Shown piece after piece: positions 1 to 5,748 of a stretch of DNA of 7,294 nucleotides. Source of the stretch: CAYLLD01 sp964425135 (GTDB taxonomy: Bacteria > Pseudomonadota > Alphaproteobacteria > Rhodobacterales > Rhodobacteraceae); assembly GCA_964425135.1 (NCBI GenBank), contig CAYRKW010000102.1:1-7294 (forward strand). Reading direction: 5' to 3'. Both the position numbers and the translations under genes were made by a program. Within the stretch, counting starts at the first letter, position 1. Every line of letters starts with the position of its first letter. Under the pieces are notes generated by a model. It saw only the letters and a list, made by a program, of their open reading frames with translations, ran no database searches and was not told the origin of the DNA.

Positions 1-15
1 TAAATACTCAAAACG

Positions 16-61
16 GTTTTGCGGCACGCAAAACGATATGTCGTGCGGGCCGCAGGCCCGC
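16..61 (-). terminator. Tandem hairpins at the 3' end of the VWA/repeat gene
   Basis: Three inverted repeats abut one another just beyond the minus-strand stop at 108. One has arms GCGGGCC (45-51) and GGCCCGC (55-61) with a 3-base loop. One has arms ACGA (33-36) and TCGT (41-44). One has arms GTTTTGCG (16-23) and CGCAAAAC (27-34), also with a 3-base loop. Read on the minus strand, the last hairpin is followed by CGTTTTGAGTATTTA, a weak T-rich tail. This fits an intrinsic terminator or a processed 3' end for the leftward gene. No long uninterrupted U-tract follows either strong stem, so the assignment is only moderately sure. Confidence 0.45.
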
Positions 62-107
62 TCTGTTTGGTTGAGCTTTTCGGCATTTTTCGCGCGCTGC
101 TGCCGGG

Positions 108-2090
108 TCACTCACCGGCAACGACTGTGATTGTCTGCACGGCCAGTGTTTTCTTGCCGCGATGCATGTAGCGCAACTCATACTCTCCGGGCTCCGTGGG
201 TGTATCCATCTCGGCGGGGCTGCCTTTGTTCACATAGGCATAGTCAACGTATTTCCCTGCTTTTTGATCCGGCGTTGAGATCACGACCAGATCGTTCTTG
301 TGGTTCGGCCCATCGAAATTCACCGTTAGAGGCGCATCTGCAATCGCTTCGCGTGGCCCATCGAGTGTGGCGCGCGCGGGGGTCACTTCAATCGGCTGCC
401 GGAACAGCACTTTTTTGCCGTTGAGCACATAGAGCACTTCATAAGTGCCCGGCTCCAGTGGCAGTTCCAACTCGGTCTTGCCACCCTTTGTGGCGTAGAA
501 GTAATCCTCGTATTTGCTGTCCTTGGCGTCTGGCATTGCGACCGTTACCAGATCGCTCTTTGCGCCGGGACCGGTCCAATCGAGCGTTACTGTTTTGCCT
601 GCAACGTCTGAGGCAGGCGCAACGACGCTTGCGCTGGCCTCTTCCACGCTGATCGGAATGACTGCGATCTGCTTTTTGCCCGACTGGATGTAGCGGATTT
701 CATAGGTGCCAGCCTCGCGCGGCAAGGTCAGGATATTCTTCTTTCCTTCCACCGCATAGAAGTAGTCATGATATTTGGTCGGCTTATGGTCCGCATCCGC
801 GACGGTGATATAATCGCCTTTGGTCGCAGGCCCGCTCCAATCGACCGCGATATCAGTACCTGCGATCCCGCTTTCCACCGTCGCCAGTGTGGCCGAGACA
901 TCCGTCACTGAGAACGGCACCCGCGCCAGCACTTTCTTGCCGCTTTGGATGTAGATCATCTCATAGTCTCCAGCCTCCACCGGCGCGGTGATCTCTGCCG
1001 GGCTGCCTTGCGCGCTATAGGCGTAGTTCGCGCCGCTCAGCCGGTCCTCACCGGGCAGTCCATAGGTGATGTAGTCACCGGGTGTATCCGGCCCGGTCCA
1101 TGTGACTTTGATGGTGGATGAGGCCGACACCTCTGGTGAAAACTCAAGGCTTGCCGACACCGCTTGGACGACGATCGCAACCCGCGTGAGCACCTTCTTT
1201 CCGGCCTGCACGTAGCGCACCTCATAGTCGCCCTCTTCCAGTGGCGCTTTGAGGACGCCGATCTCAGCGTCACGCGTTGCATAGAAGTAGCTTTTGTACT
1301 GCCCGTCAGCTTCATCGGGCGCAACGATTGTTACCCAGTCGCCCTGATTGCCCGGACCGGTCCAGGCCACGTCAAATTCAGCGCCCGCGCTCACGGTTTG
1401 CGGTACGCTCAGACGTGCGCTGACATCCGTGACCTCGATGGCACGGGTCGCGATGACCCGTTTGCCGCCCAGCACATAGCGCAATTCATAGCGCCCCGGC
1501 TCCGTTGCGGCGGTCAGTTCCACGGCGGCACCTTCATCGCGCGGATAGGCGTAATTGGCGTGCTGCTGTGGATCAGCATCGGGGGGGACAATGGTGATCC
1601 AGTCGCCCGGATACCCCGGCGCATCCCAGCTCACGTCAAATGTCTCACCTGCCGCCACAGCATCCGGCGCATCAAGCGTTGCGGTCACATCCGTGAGCGT
1701 GACTGGCACGCTTGCCAGCACGGTGGTCGGATCTCGCAAAATGTAACGCACTACATAAGCGCCCGGCGCGACCGGTGCGGTCAGCTTGAGCGGCTGGCCG
1801 TCCGTGTGATAGGCATAGGACAGATATTGCCCCGCCTCCGCCCCGTCTTGCACTATTGTGACGTAATCCCCCTCGCGCGCAGGCCCTTCCCAATAGACGA
1901 CAAATTCAGATCCGACCGGTATCTCACCATCTGGAACCGTGCGGACGCTGGCGGGAAAGCCCATCTCAATCGGGATCGTCACGGTGCTGTCTTTGGCCGA
2001 AACACTGACAAGCAGCGCCTCACCTTTCCTATCGCCGTCCTCCGTTGTGACGAAAAAATCGTAGGTGCCTTTGGGCAGATCTGCGGTCAC
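108..2090 (-). CDS. C-terminal Ig-like repeat part of the interrupted VWA protein
   Basis: This is a 660-aa frame with a nominal GTG start at 2088-2090 and a TGA stop at 108-110. Residues 1-46 continue the beta-domain begun upstream of the TAA. Residues 47-135, 136-223, 224-311, 312-398, 399-485, 486-572 and 573-660 are seven tandem repeats. Each follows the pattern W-x-G-P-x3-G-D-[YWL]-[IV]-T, then Y-x-[YFA]-Y, then P-G-x-Y-E-x-[RIL]-Y-[VIM]-x2-G-K-K-x-[LI]-A. This is consistent with a beta-sandwich of Ig-like size. The frame has no signal peptide and no initiation site of its own apart from GGAG two bases before the GTG, which is too close to work well. I therefore read it as the stranded C-terminal part of the gene upstream rather than an independent gene. 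Repeat proteins of this style are known to me from roseobacter VWA proteins, without an assigned function. Confidence 0.6.
   Translation of the reverse strand: MTADLPKGTYDFFVTTEDGDRKGEALLVSVSAKDSTVTIPIEMGFPASVRTVPDGEIPVGSEFVVYWEGPAREGDYVTIVQDGAEAGQYLSYAYHTDGQPLKLTAPVAPGAYVVRYILRDPTTVLASVPVTLTDVTATLDAPDAVAAGETFDVSWDAPGYPGDWITIVPPDADPQQHANYAYPRDEGAAVELTAATEPGRYELRYVLGGKRVIATRAIEVTDVSARLSVPQTVSAGAEFDVAWTGPGNQGDWVTIVAPDEADGQYKSYFYATRDAEIGVLKAPLEEGDYEVRYVQAGKKVLTRVAIVVQAVSASLEFSPEVSASSTIKVTWTGPDTPGDYITYGLPGEDRLSGANYAYSAQGSPAEITAPVEAGDYEMIYIQSGKKVLARVPFSVTDVSATLATVESGIAGTDIAVDWSGPATKGDYITVADADHKPTKYHDYFYAVEGKKNILTLPREAGTYEIRYIQSGKKQIAVIPISVEEASASVVAPASDVAGKTVTLDWTGPGAKSDLVTVAMPDAKDSKYEDYFYATKGGKTELELPLEPGTYEVLYVLNGKKVLFRQPIEVTPARATLDGPREAIADAPLTVNFDGPNHKNDLVVISTPDQKAGKYVDYAYVNKGSPAEMDTPTEPGEYELRYMHRGKKTLAVQTITVVAGE
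111..1952 (-). repeat. Seven tandem ~264-bp repeats encoding Ig-like domains
   Basis: The repeat units are 1686-1952, 1422-1685, 1158-1421, 897-1157, 636-896, 375-635 and 111-374, in protein order, each 87-89 codons. The protein pattern is conserved while the DNA has diverged, so these are old domain duplications rather than recent DNA repeats. The first unit is the most divergent: it has RDPTTVLA where the later units have GKK or GKR. The last three units have Lys-rich loops (for example EGKKN, KGGKT). The boundaries are mine, set where the [SRT]-A-[TSR]-[LV] strand begins each unit. Confidence 0.85.
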
Positions 2091-2105
2091 TTCTCCTGCA
2101 CCATT

Positions 2106-2858
2106 TTACGTGAACAGAACCTCTCCGCCACCCGCTTGCTGAACGATCCAGCTGAGCCCCGATGTGATCAGCGGCCCGCCCTCGTTTTCGGTTGCACGCA
2201 TCGTGATCATCGCAAGCGGCTCTGGCTCCGGCTCCACCGCTGCAACCACTGTCTGGTCCAGCGCATCGCTCAGCTCTCCGGCGTTTGAGGCTGAGATGAA
2301 CTGACCGCCGGTGTTTTCCGCCAGGCACTGAAGTTGCGCCAACGCCTCAGGTTCAGAGACGTCGAACCCGACCACATGCGCGGTGAAATCAACGCCCGTG
2401 GCTTCCAGTTCCGCACCCACGGCGCAAGGATCGGCCTCGCAAGTCTCTATCCCATCCGAGATCAGGATCACCGTCGCCGCCTCTTCGGCATAGCGCAATT
2501 GATTGGCCGCAAAGATCACCGCGTCTGACAGAGGCGTCTTGCCTTTGGGGTTCAGCCGGTTGACCGCATCGCGAATAACATCGCGGCTTGTCCCGATCTC
2601 GGTGATCGCTTCTATATCCGTGCAATCGCCTTTGCGATTGTGCCCGTAAGCGACAAGCCCCAACGCGCGATCGGCCGGAATATCATCGACGACCTGACCG
2701 ATAACTTCGCGCGCAATCTCGATCTTGTGCCTGCCGTTGATCTGCCCCCACATCGACCCTGAGGCATCGAGCACCAGAACCGTTCGGGTGTTTTGTGCCA
2801 TTGCCCCGCTGGACAAAGCTATCAGACCTGCCACTGCAAACGCAAAAATGCTGCGCAC
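2106..2858 (-). CDS. Secreted VWA domain protein (N-terminal part, truncated by TAA)
   Basis: This 250-aa frame starts at GTG 2856-2858. Residues 1-21 form a Sec-type signal peptide: Arg at position 2, a hydrophobic core, and AMA before the predicted cut at Gln22. Residues ~25-205 are a VWA fold with a full metal-ion adhesion site: DASGS at 31-35, Thr108 in GKTPLSDA, and Asp135 in LISDGIET. Cys79, Cys140, Cys145 and Cys178 could form disulfides after export. A short Glu/Pro linker (EPEPEP, 209-214) leads into a beta-rich domain that is cut off at Thr250 by TAA. A purine-rich site, GGGGGA (2865-2870), lies six bases before the GTG and supports this start; no in-frame ATG lies close upstream. 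VWA domains bind protein partners through a divalent metal. The ligand here is unknown. The VWA fold itself is complete, so a secreted stub could still be stable. Confidence 0.8.
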   Translation of the reverse strand: MRSIFAFAVAGLIALSSGAMAQNTRTVLVLDASGSMWGQINGRHKIEIAREVIGQVVDDIPADRALGLVAYGHNRKGDCTDIEAITEIGTSRDVIRDAVNRLNPKGKTPLSDAVIFAANQLRYAEEAATVILISDGIETCEADPCAVGAELEATGVDFTAHVVGFDVSEPEALAQLQCLAENTGGQFISASNAGELSDALDQTVVAAVEPEPEPLAMITMRATENEGGPLITSGLSWIVQQAGGGEVLFT

Positions 2859-2864
2859 ATCAAA

Positions 2865-2870
2865 TCCCCC
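2865..2870 (-). promoter_or_regulatory. Ribosome binding site of the VWA gene
   Basis: GGGGGA on the minus strand lies six bases before the GTG start at 2856-2858 and four bases before an overlapping ATG at 2858-2860 in another frame. The spacing favours the GTG, and only the GTG frame gives a signal peptide and VWA domain. The ATG frame ends after twelve codons. Confidence 0.6.
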
Positions 2871-2892
2871 ATGTGCTGTGTGTTATGGGAGC

Positions 2893-2921
2893 ATATTAGA
2901 GGCACTTACGCCTGATCGTCA
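2893..2921 (-). promoter_or_regulatory. Weak promoter candidate for the VWA gene
   Basis: On the minus strand TGACGA (2916-2921) and TAATAT (2893-2898) are separated by 17 bases, upstream of the GTG start at 2858. The -10 match to consensus is moderate and the -35 match is poor. The gene could instead be transcribed from the 118-aa gene upstream on the same strand, since no terminator is evident in the 141-base gap between them. Confidence 0.2.
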
Positions 2922-2999
2922 CCAAATTGGGCGAAAAATCTAAAATTGAGCAAATTATTGTGGGAACGTTCTGGTGTTAATTGAGTGTGCCGGGGCGTT

Positions 3000-3356
3000 T
3001 CAATATGCGGTGGCGGCAAACAGGTCGTCGCTGTGAGCGGGCTCTTCATCGTCCCAGATACCCGCTTCAACGATCCGCTCAAACAGCATCTCGCACAGTT
3101 GCTTTGCCGGAGTTGCGGAATGTTCTGGATCGATATCCAGTTGATCAAGCGCATCGCTGAGGATTTTGAAACACTGCCGCAACTGATCCGAGGCAACCGC
3201 GCCGTTCTTCATCAAAGTGTTCATATCCCGCTCAAGCACAGGCGCGAAACTCGCGCAACCCCCTGCACATTCAACGATTTTATCGCTCCATGCGTGCAGT
3301 TGTGCGCTCACCGATGCGGCGCGAAAGCAGATGATATTTTGACTAGCGAACAGCAT
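3000..3356 (-). CDS. Hypothetical acidic 118-aa protein
   Basis: I do not recognise this protein. The frame begins at ATG 3354-3356, directly after an in-frame TAA, so no longer N-terminus is possible. GGGGG at 3360-3364 is a possible but close ribosome site. The protein appears mostly helical with an acidic C-terminus (WDDEEPAHSDD, residues 101-111). It carries five Cys (10, 30, 34, 62, 88), with C30-x3-C34 close together. There is no signal peptide or membrane segment, so it should be cytoplasmic. Codon choice resembles that of the flanking genes, whereas the frame on the opposite strand of the same DNA is rich in His, Cys and Arg and looks like a shadow. It lies on the same strand as the VWA gene, 141 bases away, and is divergent from the RTX glycosidase gene. 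A start at Met45 is a less likely alternative. A regulatory or accessory role is possible but unsupported. Confidence 0.6.
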   Translation of the reverse strand: MLFASQNIICFRAASVSAQLHAWSDKIVECAGGCASFAPVLERDMNTLMKNGAVASDQLRQCFKILSDALDQLDIDPEHSATPAKQLCEMLFERIVEAGIWDDEEPAHSDDLFAATAY

Positions 3357-3431
3357 TTACCCCCAACCGCAGCTAATTTATGGGTCCGAACAAAGCGGGC
3401 GCATTTGAACACGAAAATTACGTAAAACTCG

Positions 3432-3459
3432 TATATAGCTTAACCACACGCCCAACCAA
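3432..3459 (-). promoter_or_regulatory. Candidate leftward promoter for the 118-aa gene
   Basis: On the minus strand TTGGTT (3454-3459) and TATATA (3432-3437) are 16 bases apart, with the ATG about 75 bases downstream. A better -35 match, TTGACT (3459-3464), is 21 bases from the same -10, which is too far. The surroundings are AT-rich, so chance matches are expected. Confidence 0.25.
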
Positions 3460-3534
3460 GTCAATAAGTAAATATTCTCTTGAACGCCTGTTTATTAATA
3501 GGTAATTAAGTAATACGAACTGCTTACATAAATA

Positions 3535-3570
3535 ATGAAAAAATATTGAATAAATATAGCATTTTTTCAT
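3535..3570. repeat. Perfect 10-bp inverted repeat around the RTX gene promoter
   Basis: The arms ATGAAAAAAT (3535-3544) and ATTTTTTCAT (3561-3570) are exact reverse complements separated by 16 bases. A second inverted repeat, ATATT (3543-3547) and AATAT (3553-3557), is nested inside. The left arm lies just before the candidate -35 and the right arm fills the spacer up to the -10. It is a plausible operator. A stem-loop in RNA is also possible, but no gene ends here for it to terminate. Confidence 0.5.
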
Positions 3571-3575
3571 ATATT
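3546..3575 (+). promoter_or_regulatory. Candidate promoter of the RTX glycosidase gene
   Basis: TTGAAT (3546-3551, four of six matching TTGACA) and TATATT (3570-3575, five of six matching TATAAT) are separated by 18 bases. Transcription would start near 3582, leaving a leader of about 55 bases before the ATG at 3638. The site overlaps the inverted repeat at 3535-3570, suggesting repression or activation by a dimeric regulator. Confidence 0.4.
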
Positions 3576-3637
3576 GATTGAAAAGCGTCTCTCCGTTAGC
3601 ACTCAAGCCACTCCGATGATCAACAGGCGAGCGTGTT

Positions 3638-5572
3638 ATGAGTGCAGGACCGACCTTTCGTAGTACTGTCGATACCGGTCATGACATCTCTTCACAGATC
3701 GATTCGAACTTCTTTGGCGGCAATATTCTGTTCGACAAAGACGATCTTGATGGCACCTTTGCCGACAAGTTTGACGATCTGCACCTGAACCTGATGCGCT
3801 TTCCCGGTGGCGGTATCGCAGAGTCTTATTTCGATATCACCAATCCCGATGCCATTGGTGTTGCGGATATGGCCGACTATCAGACATTCTCAGAGTTTAT
3901 GGCGTTTTGTCTGGCCAATTCGATCACACCCGCCATCGTCATACCCACCAAACGCTATCTGGGCGATATAGCGAGCGGCGAGGCCGACGTTGCGGCCTTC
4001 GTGCAATCGGTCACAAACGGCACCTACGGCAGCTTTCCCGAAATCGTTTTCGAAATCGGCAACGAATACTATGCCAGTACCGTCGTGCATGACGCCATCT
4101 CCAGCAATGCCTATGGTGAGATTGCCTCACGTCTCGCGCTGGCCGCCAGCGATGCGGCGCAATCTGCTGTTAAAGTCGTGGTGCAGGCAGGGCGTTCCAA
4201 AGCCAATAACAATGATATCATTTCTCACTTCGATACAGGCGCTGAGATTGATGCTGTCGATGGTATCATCATTCACCAATACCCCTGGCGTTTCGAACCG
4301 GTCGAACGTCGCATCGACAAATCGCTGGGTTTTCTGGAGGCGTGGGAAAACGTCGGTGTCGATTCTTTCTCCTTCATGTCCGAGTGGAATATCGGCAGTT
4401 CCTCCGACAGTTCGACCGACGACCAGCACGACTATGGCCTTGCGCAAAACCCGGCGCTTTTGGAGATGACATATCAGACAATTGTCGCGGGTATCGATTA
4501 CAGTGCCATTTGGGGCGTCCAGCAATCCACCAAAACCTCCCTTGGCCGAAACGAAGGCGATGGGCGCCTGCTCGCCGCCGGTGTCGCGTTCCAATTGCTC
4601 AGCGAGGTTCTGGTCGGCAAAACAGCGCTCGCTCAAACGGTCTCAACCCCGTCTGATCAATTCGCGAGCTACGCCTATCACGATAGTGACGAGGTCGCCG
4701 TCTTTGTCGCCGCCCGAGACTTTGACGACGCCGCAGGCCCTTTGACCGTCGAGATTGATCTGACAGGCATTGGCGCTGAGTTTTCCAGCATTAGGGCCGT
4801 CAAGCTCAGCACCAACGACCCGATCACCCAACCGCGCGTTGATCCGATCACCAGTGAAATCACACCTCAGATCACAACCGAAGGCGACAACCCGATCATC
4901 AGCGTCAGCTTCGATAAAGACTACGAAATCATCCGCCTGCTGTTCGCCAAATCCTCCGCGCAAACCGCAGATGTTGATCGCGACGGCGACACGGGCGATG
5001 ACATTATTGCAGGCGGTCTGGGTGATGACGTCCTGCGCGGTCATCAGGGCGAAGACTTCCTGACCGCGCACGCCGGCGATGACATCTTGCGCGGTGGCGG
5101 CGGCGGCGACCAGATCCTCGGCGGCTCCGGCGAAGACACCATTGTGGGCGGCGCAGGTCATGACATGATCCTTGGCGAAGAAGGCGCAGATGATCTGTCC
5201 GGTGCATCCGGTCGCGACACCATCAAAGGCGGCCAGAACAACGACCGCATCGACGGCGGCGTCGGTCGCGACCACCTCCACGGAGGCAGCGGCAACGACA
5301 CGATCACCGGCGGGGAAGGGCGCGACCGCATGTGGGGCGATGAGGGCGCTGACATCTTCGTGTTCAACGCTCCATGGGATCTGGACCGCATCTATGATTT
5401 TACCGCACAAGAAGACCGCCTCGACTTCTCAAGCAACGCCAATATTAACAGCCTGAACGATGTGACCATCGACCAATCCGGCCCGCACACAACCATAAAC
5501 ACATCCGACGGCCAGATCATCCTGCGCGACTTCGCCGCCTCGTTGCTCACCACAGATGAATTTATGTTCTGA
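3638..5572 (+). CDS. Secreted RTX glycosidase-like protein (clan GH-A barrel + calcium-binding repeats)
   Basis: This 644-aa protein starts at ATG 3638, with a weak ribosome site AGGCGAG (3625-3631) six bases upstream. Residues ~15-320 look like a clan GH-A (beta/alpha)8 glycoside hydrolase. LMRFPGGG (52-59) resembles the R-x-PGG strand of GH51/GH79-type enzymes. EIGNEYY places the acid/base at Glu143 after Asn142; IIHQYPW (211-217) fits the strand-6 His/Tyr; FMSEWN places the nucleophile at Glu249. Residues ~335-440 look like the usual accessory beta-domain. Residues 459-575 are 13 RTX nonapeptides. Residues 576-644 resemble the RTX/serralysin C-terminal region and end in DEFMF, an acidic residue then hydrophobics, as in type I secretion signals. 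There is no N-terminal signal peptide, which fits type I export. The likely role is calcium-dependent extracellular cleavage of a polysaccharide; the substrate and exact GH family are not determined. No ABC exporter genes lie in the window. Confidence 0.85.
   Translation: MSAGPTFRSTVDTGHDISSQIDSNFFGGNILFDKDDLDGTFADKFDDLHLNLMRFPGGGIAESYFDITNPDAIGVADMADYQTFSEFMAFCLANSITPAIVIPTKRYLGDIASGEADVAAFVQSVTNGTYGSFPEIVFEIGNEYYASTVVHDAISSNAYGEIASRLALAASDAAQSAVKVVVQAGRSKANNNDIISHFDTGAEIDAVDGIIIHQYPWRFEPVERRIDKSLGFLEAWENVGVDSFSFMSEWNIGSSSDSSTDDQHDYGLAQNPALLEMTYQTIVAGIDYSAIWGVQQSTKTSLGRNEGDGRLLAAGVAFQLLSEVLVGKTALAQTVSTPSDQFASYAYHDSDEVAVFVAARDFDDAAGPLTVEIDLTGIGAEFSSIRAVKLSTNDPITQPRVDPITSEITPQITTEGDNPIISVSFDKDYEIIRLLFAKSSAQTADVDRDGDTGDDIIAGGLGDDVLRGHQGEDFLTAHAGDDILRGGGGGDQILGGSGEDTIVGGAGHDMILGEEGADDLSGASGRDTIKGGQNNDRIDGGVGRDHLHGGSGNDTITGGEGRDRMWGDEGADIFVFNAPWDLDRIYDFTAQEDRLDFSSNANINSLNDVTIDQSGPHTTINTSDGQIILRDFAASLLTTDEFMF
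5012..5362 (+). repeat. Thirteen tandem RTX nonapeptide repeats
   Basis: Thirteen consecutive 27-base units encode G-G-x-G-x-D-x-[LI]-x motifs (residues 459-575 of the protein), for example GGSGNDTIT, GGAGHDMIL and GGVGRDHLH. They form a calcium-bound parallel beta-roll after export through a type I system. One unit (GGQNNDRID) lacks the central Gly, and several have GE, GH or GA starts. An acidic lead-in, DRDGDTGDD (447-455), precedes the first unit and may add calcium ligands. Confidence 0.9.
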
Positions 5573-5748
5573 CGACGCCCCGTACAGGCCGCCCAACGCG
5601 CCTCACCGGGAAATGAGACTCCAATAACGCCAGTTGTAATCTGATGTGCATCCAATCGTCGCATCGCAACACCCCGCGCAGGGAATCGCATTGCAACTTC
5701 AACACTTTTTCGCAAGGGTGCAGTCCTTATTTGCCAAAAGGTTTTGCC

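Larger units (their letters stand above)
108..2858 (-). pseudogene. VWA domain protein with seven Ig-like repeats, interrupted by an in-frame TAA
   Basis: The two minus-strand open frames here are in the same reading frame, separated only by one TAA at 2106-2108 and five sense codons. Read through, they give one 916-codon protein. Its order is signal peptide, VWA domain, Glu/Pro linker, one beta-rich domain split by the stop, then seven ~87-residue repeats to the C-terminus. The stop falls between ...GGGEVLFT and NGAGEVTADLPKGTYDFF..., inside what looks like a single beta-sandwich. AAA to TAA is one base change and would restore a Lys. No other stop or frameshift occurs in the 660 codons downstream, so the lesion is recent, a sequencing error, or tolerated. 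The intact protein would be exported and could act in adhesion or as a periplasmic or surface scaffold; that role is inferred from architecture only. Confidence 0.65.
3357..3637. other. AT-rich divergent intergenic region
   Basis: This 281-base region separates the leftward 118-aa gene from the rightward RTX glycosidase gene. Its core is strikingly AT-rich: I count 26 G/C in the 120 bases 3461-3580, about 22%, far below the flanking genes. It contains promoter candidates in both directions, a perfect 10-bp inverted repeat (3535-3570) and a smaller one, TTAAT-AGGTA-ATTAA (3495-3509). I see no RNA gene and no convincing coding frame. AT-rich promoter DNA of this kind is what silencers of the MucR/Ros or H-NS type bind in proteobacteria; which protein acts here cannot be read from the sequence. 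Confidence 0.6.

Noticed and set aside
1..3. TAA at the window start as the stop of a rightward gene
   Set aside because: No coding sequence precedes it in the window, so it cannot be supported.
1164..2288. 374-aa plus-strand frame opposite the VWA/repeat gene
   Set aside because: It is rich in Arg, His and Cys, crosses both parts of the minus-strand gene, and shows no domain. The minus strand has clear repeats and a signal peptide, so this is a shadow.
2964..2971. GAACGTTC palindrome as a possible SOS (LexA) box
   Set aside because: The alphaproteobacterial LexA box is a spaced direct repeat (GTTC-N7-GTTC). No second GTTC lies at the right distance, and an 8-bp palindrome alone is weak evidence.
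2985..3425. 146-aa plus-strand frame opposite the 118-aa gene
   Set aside because: Its composition is heavy in His, Cys and Arg and it lacks a good ribosome site. The opposite strand has a more ordinary protein composition and codon use. It is not fully excluded, because the 118-aa gene is itself unrecognised.
4643..5410. 255-aa minus-strand frame under the RTX repeats
   Set aside because: Its Ala/Val/Asp-rich periodic sequence is the antisense reading of the regular GGxGxD codons.
5573..5748. Terminator or small gene between the RTX and SoeA-like genes
   Set aside because: I found only 4-bp stems without T-tracts and no plausible short coding frame with a ribosome site.
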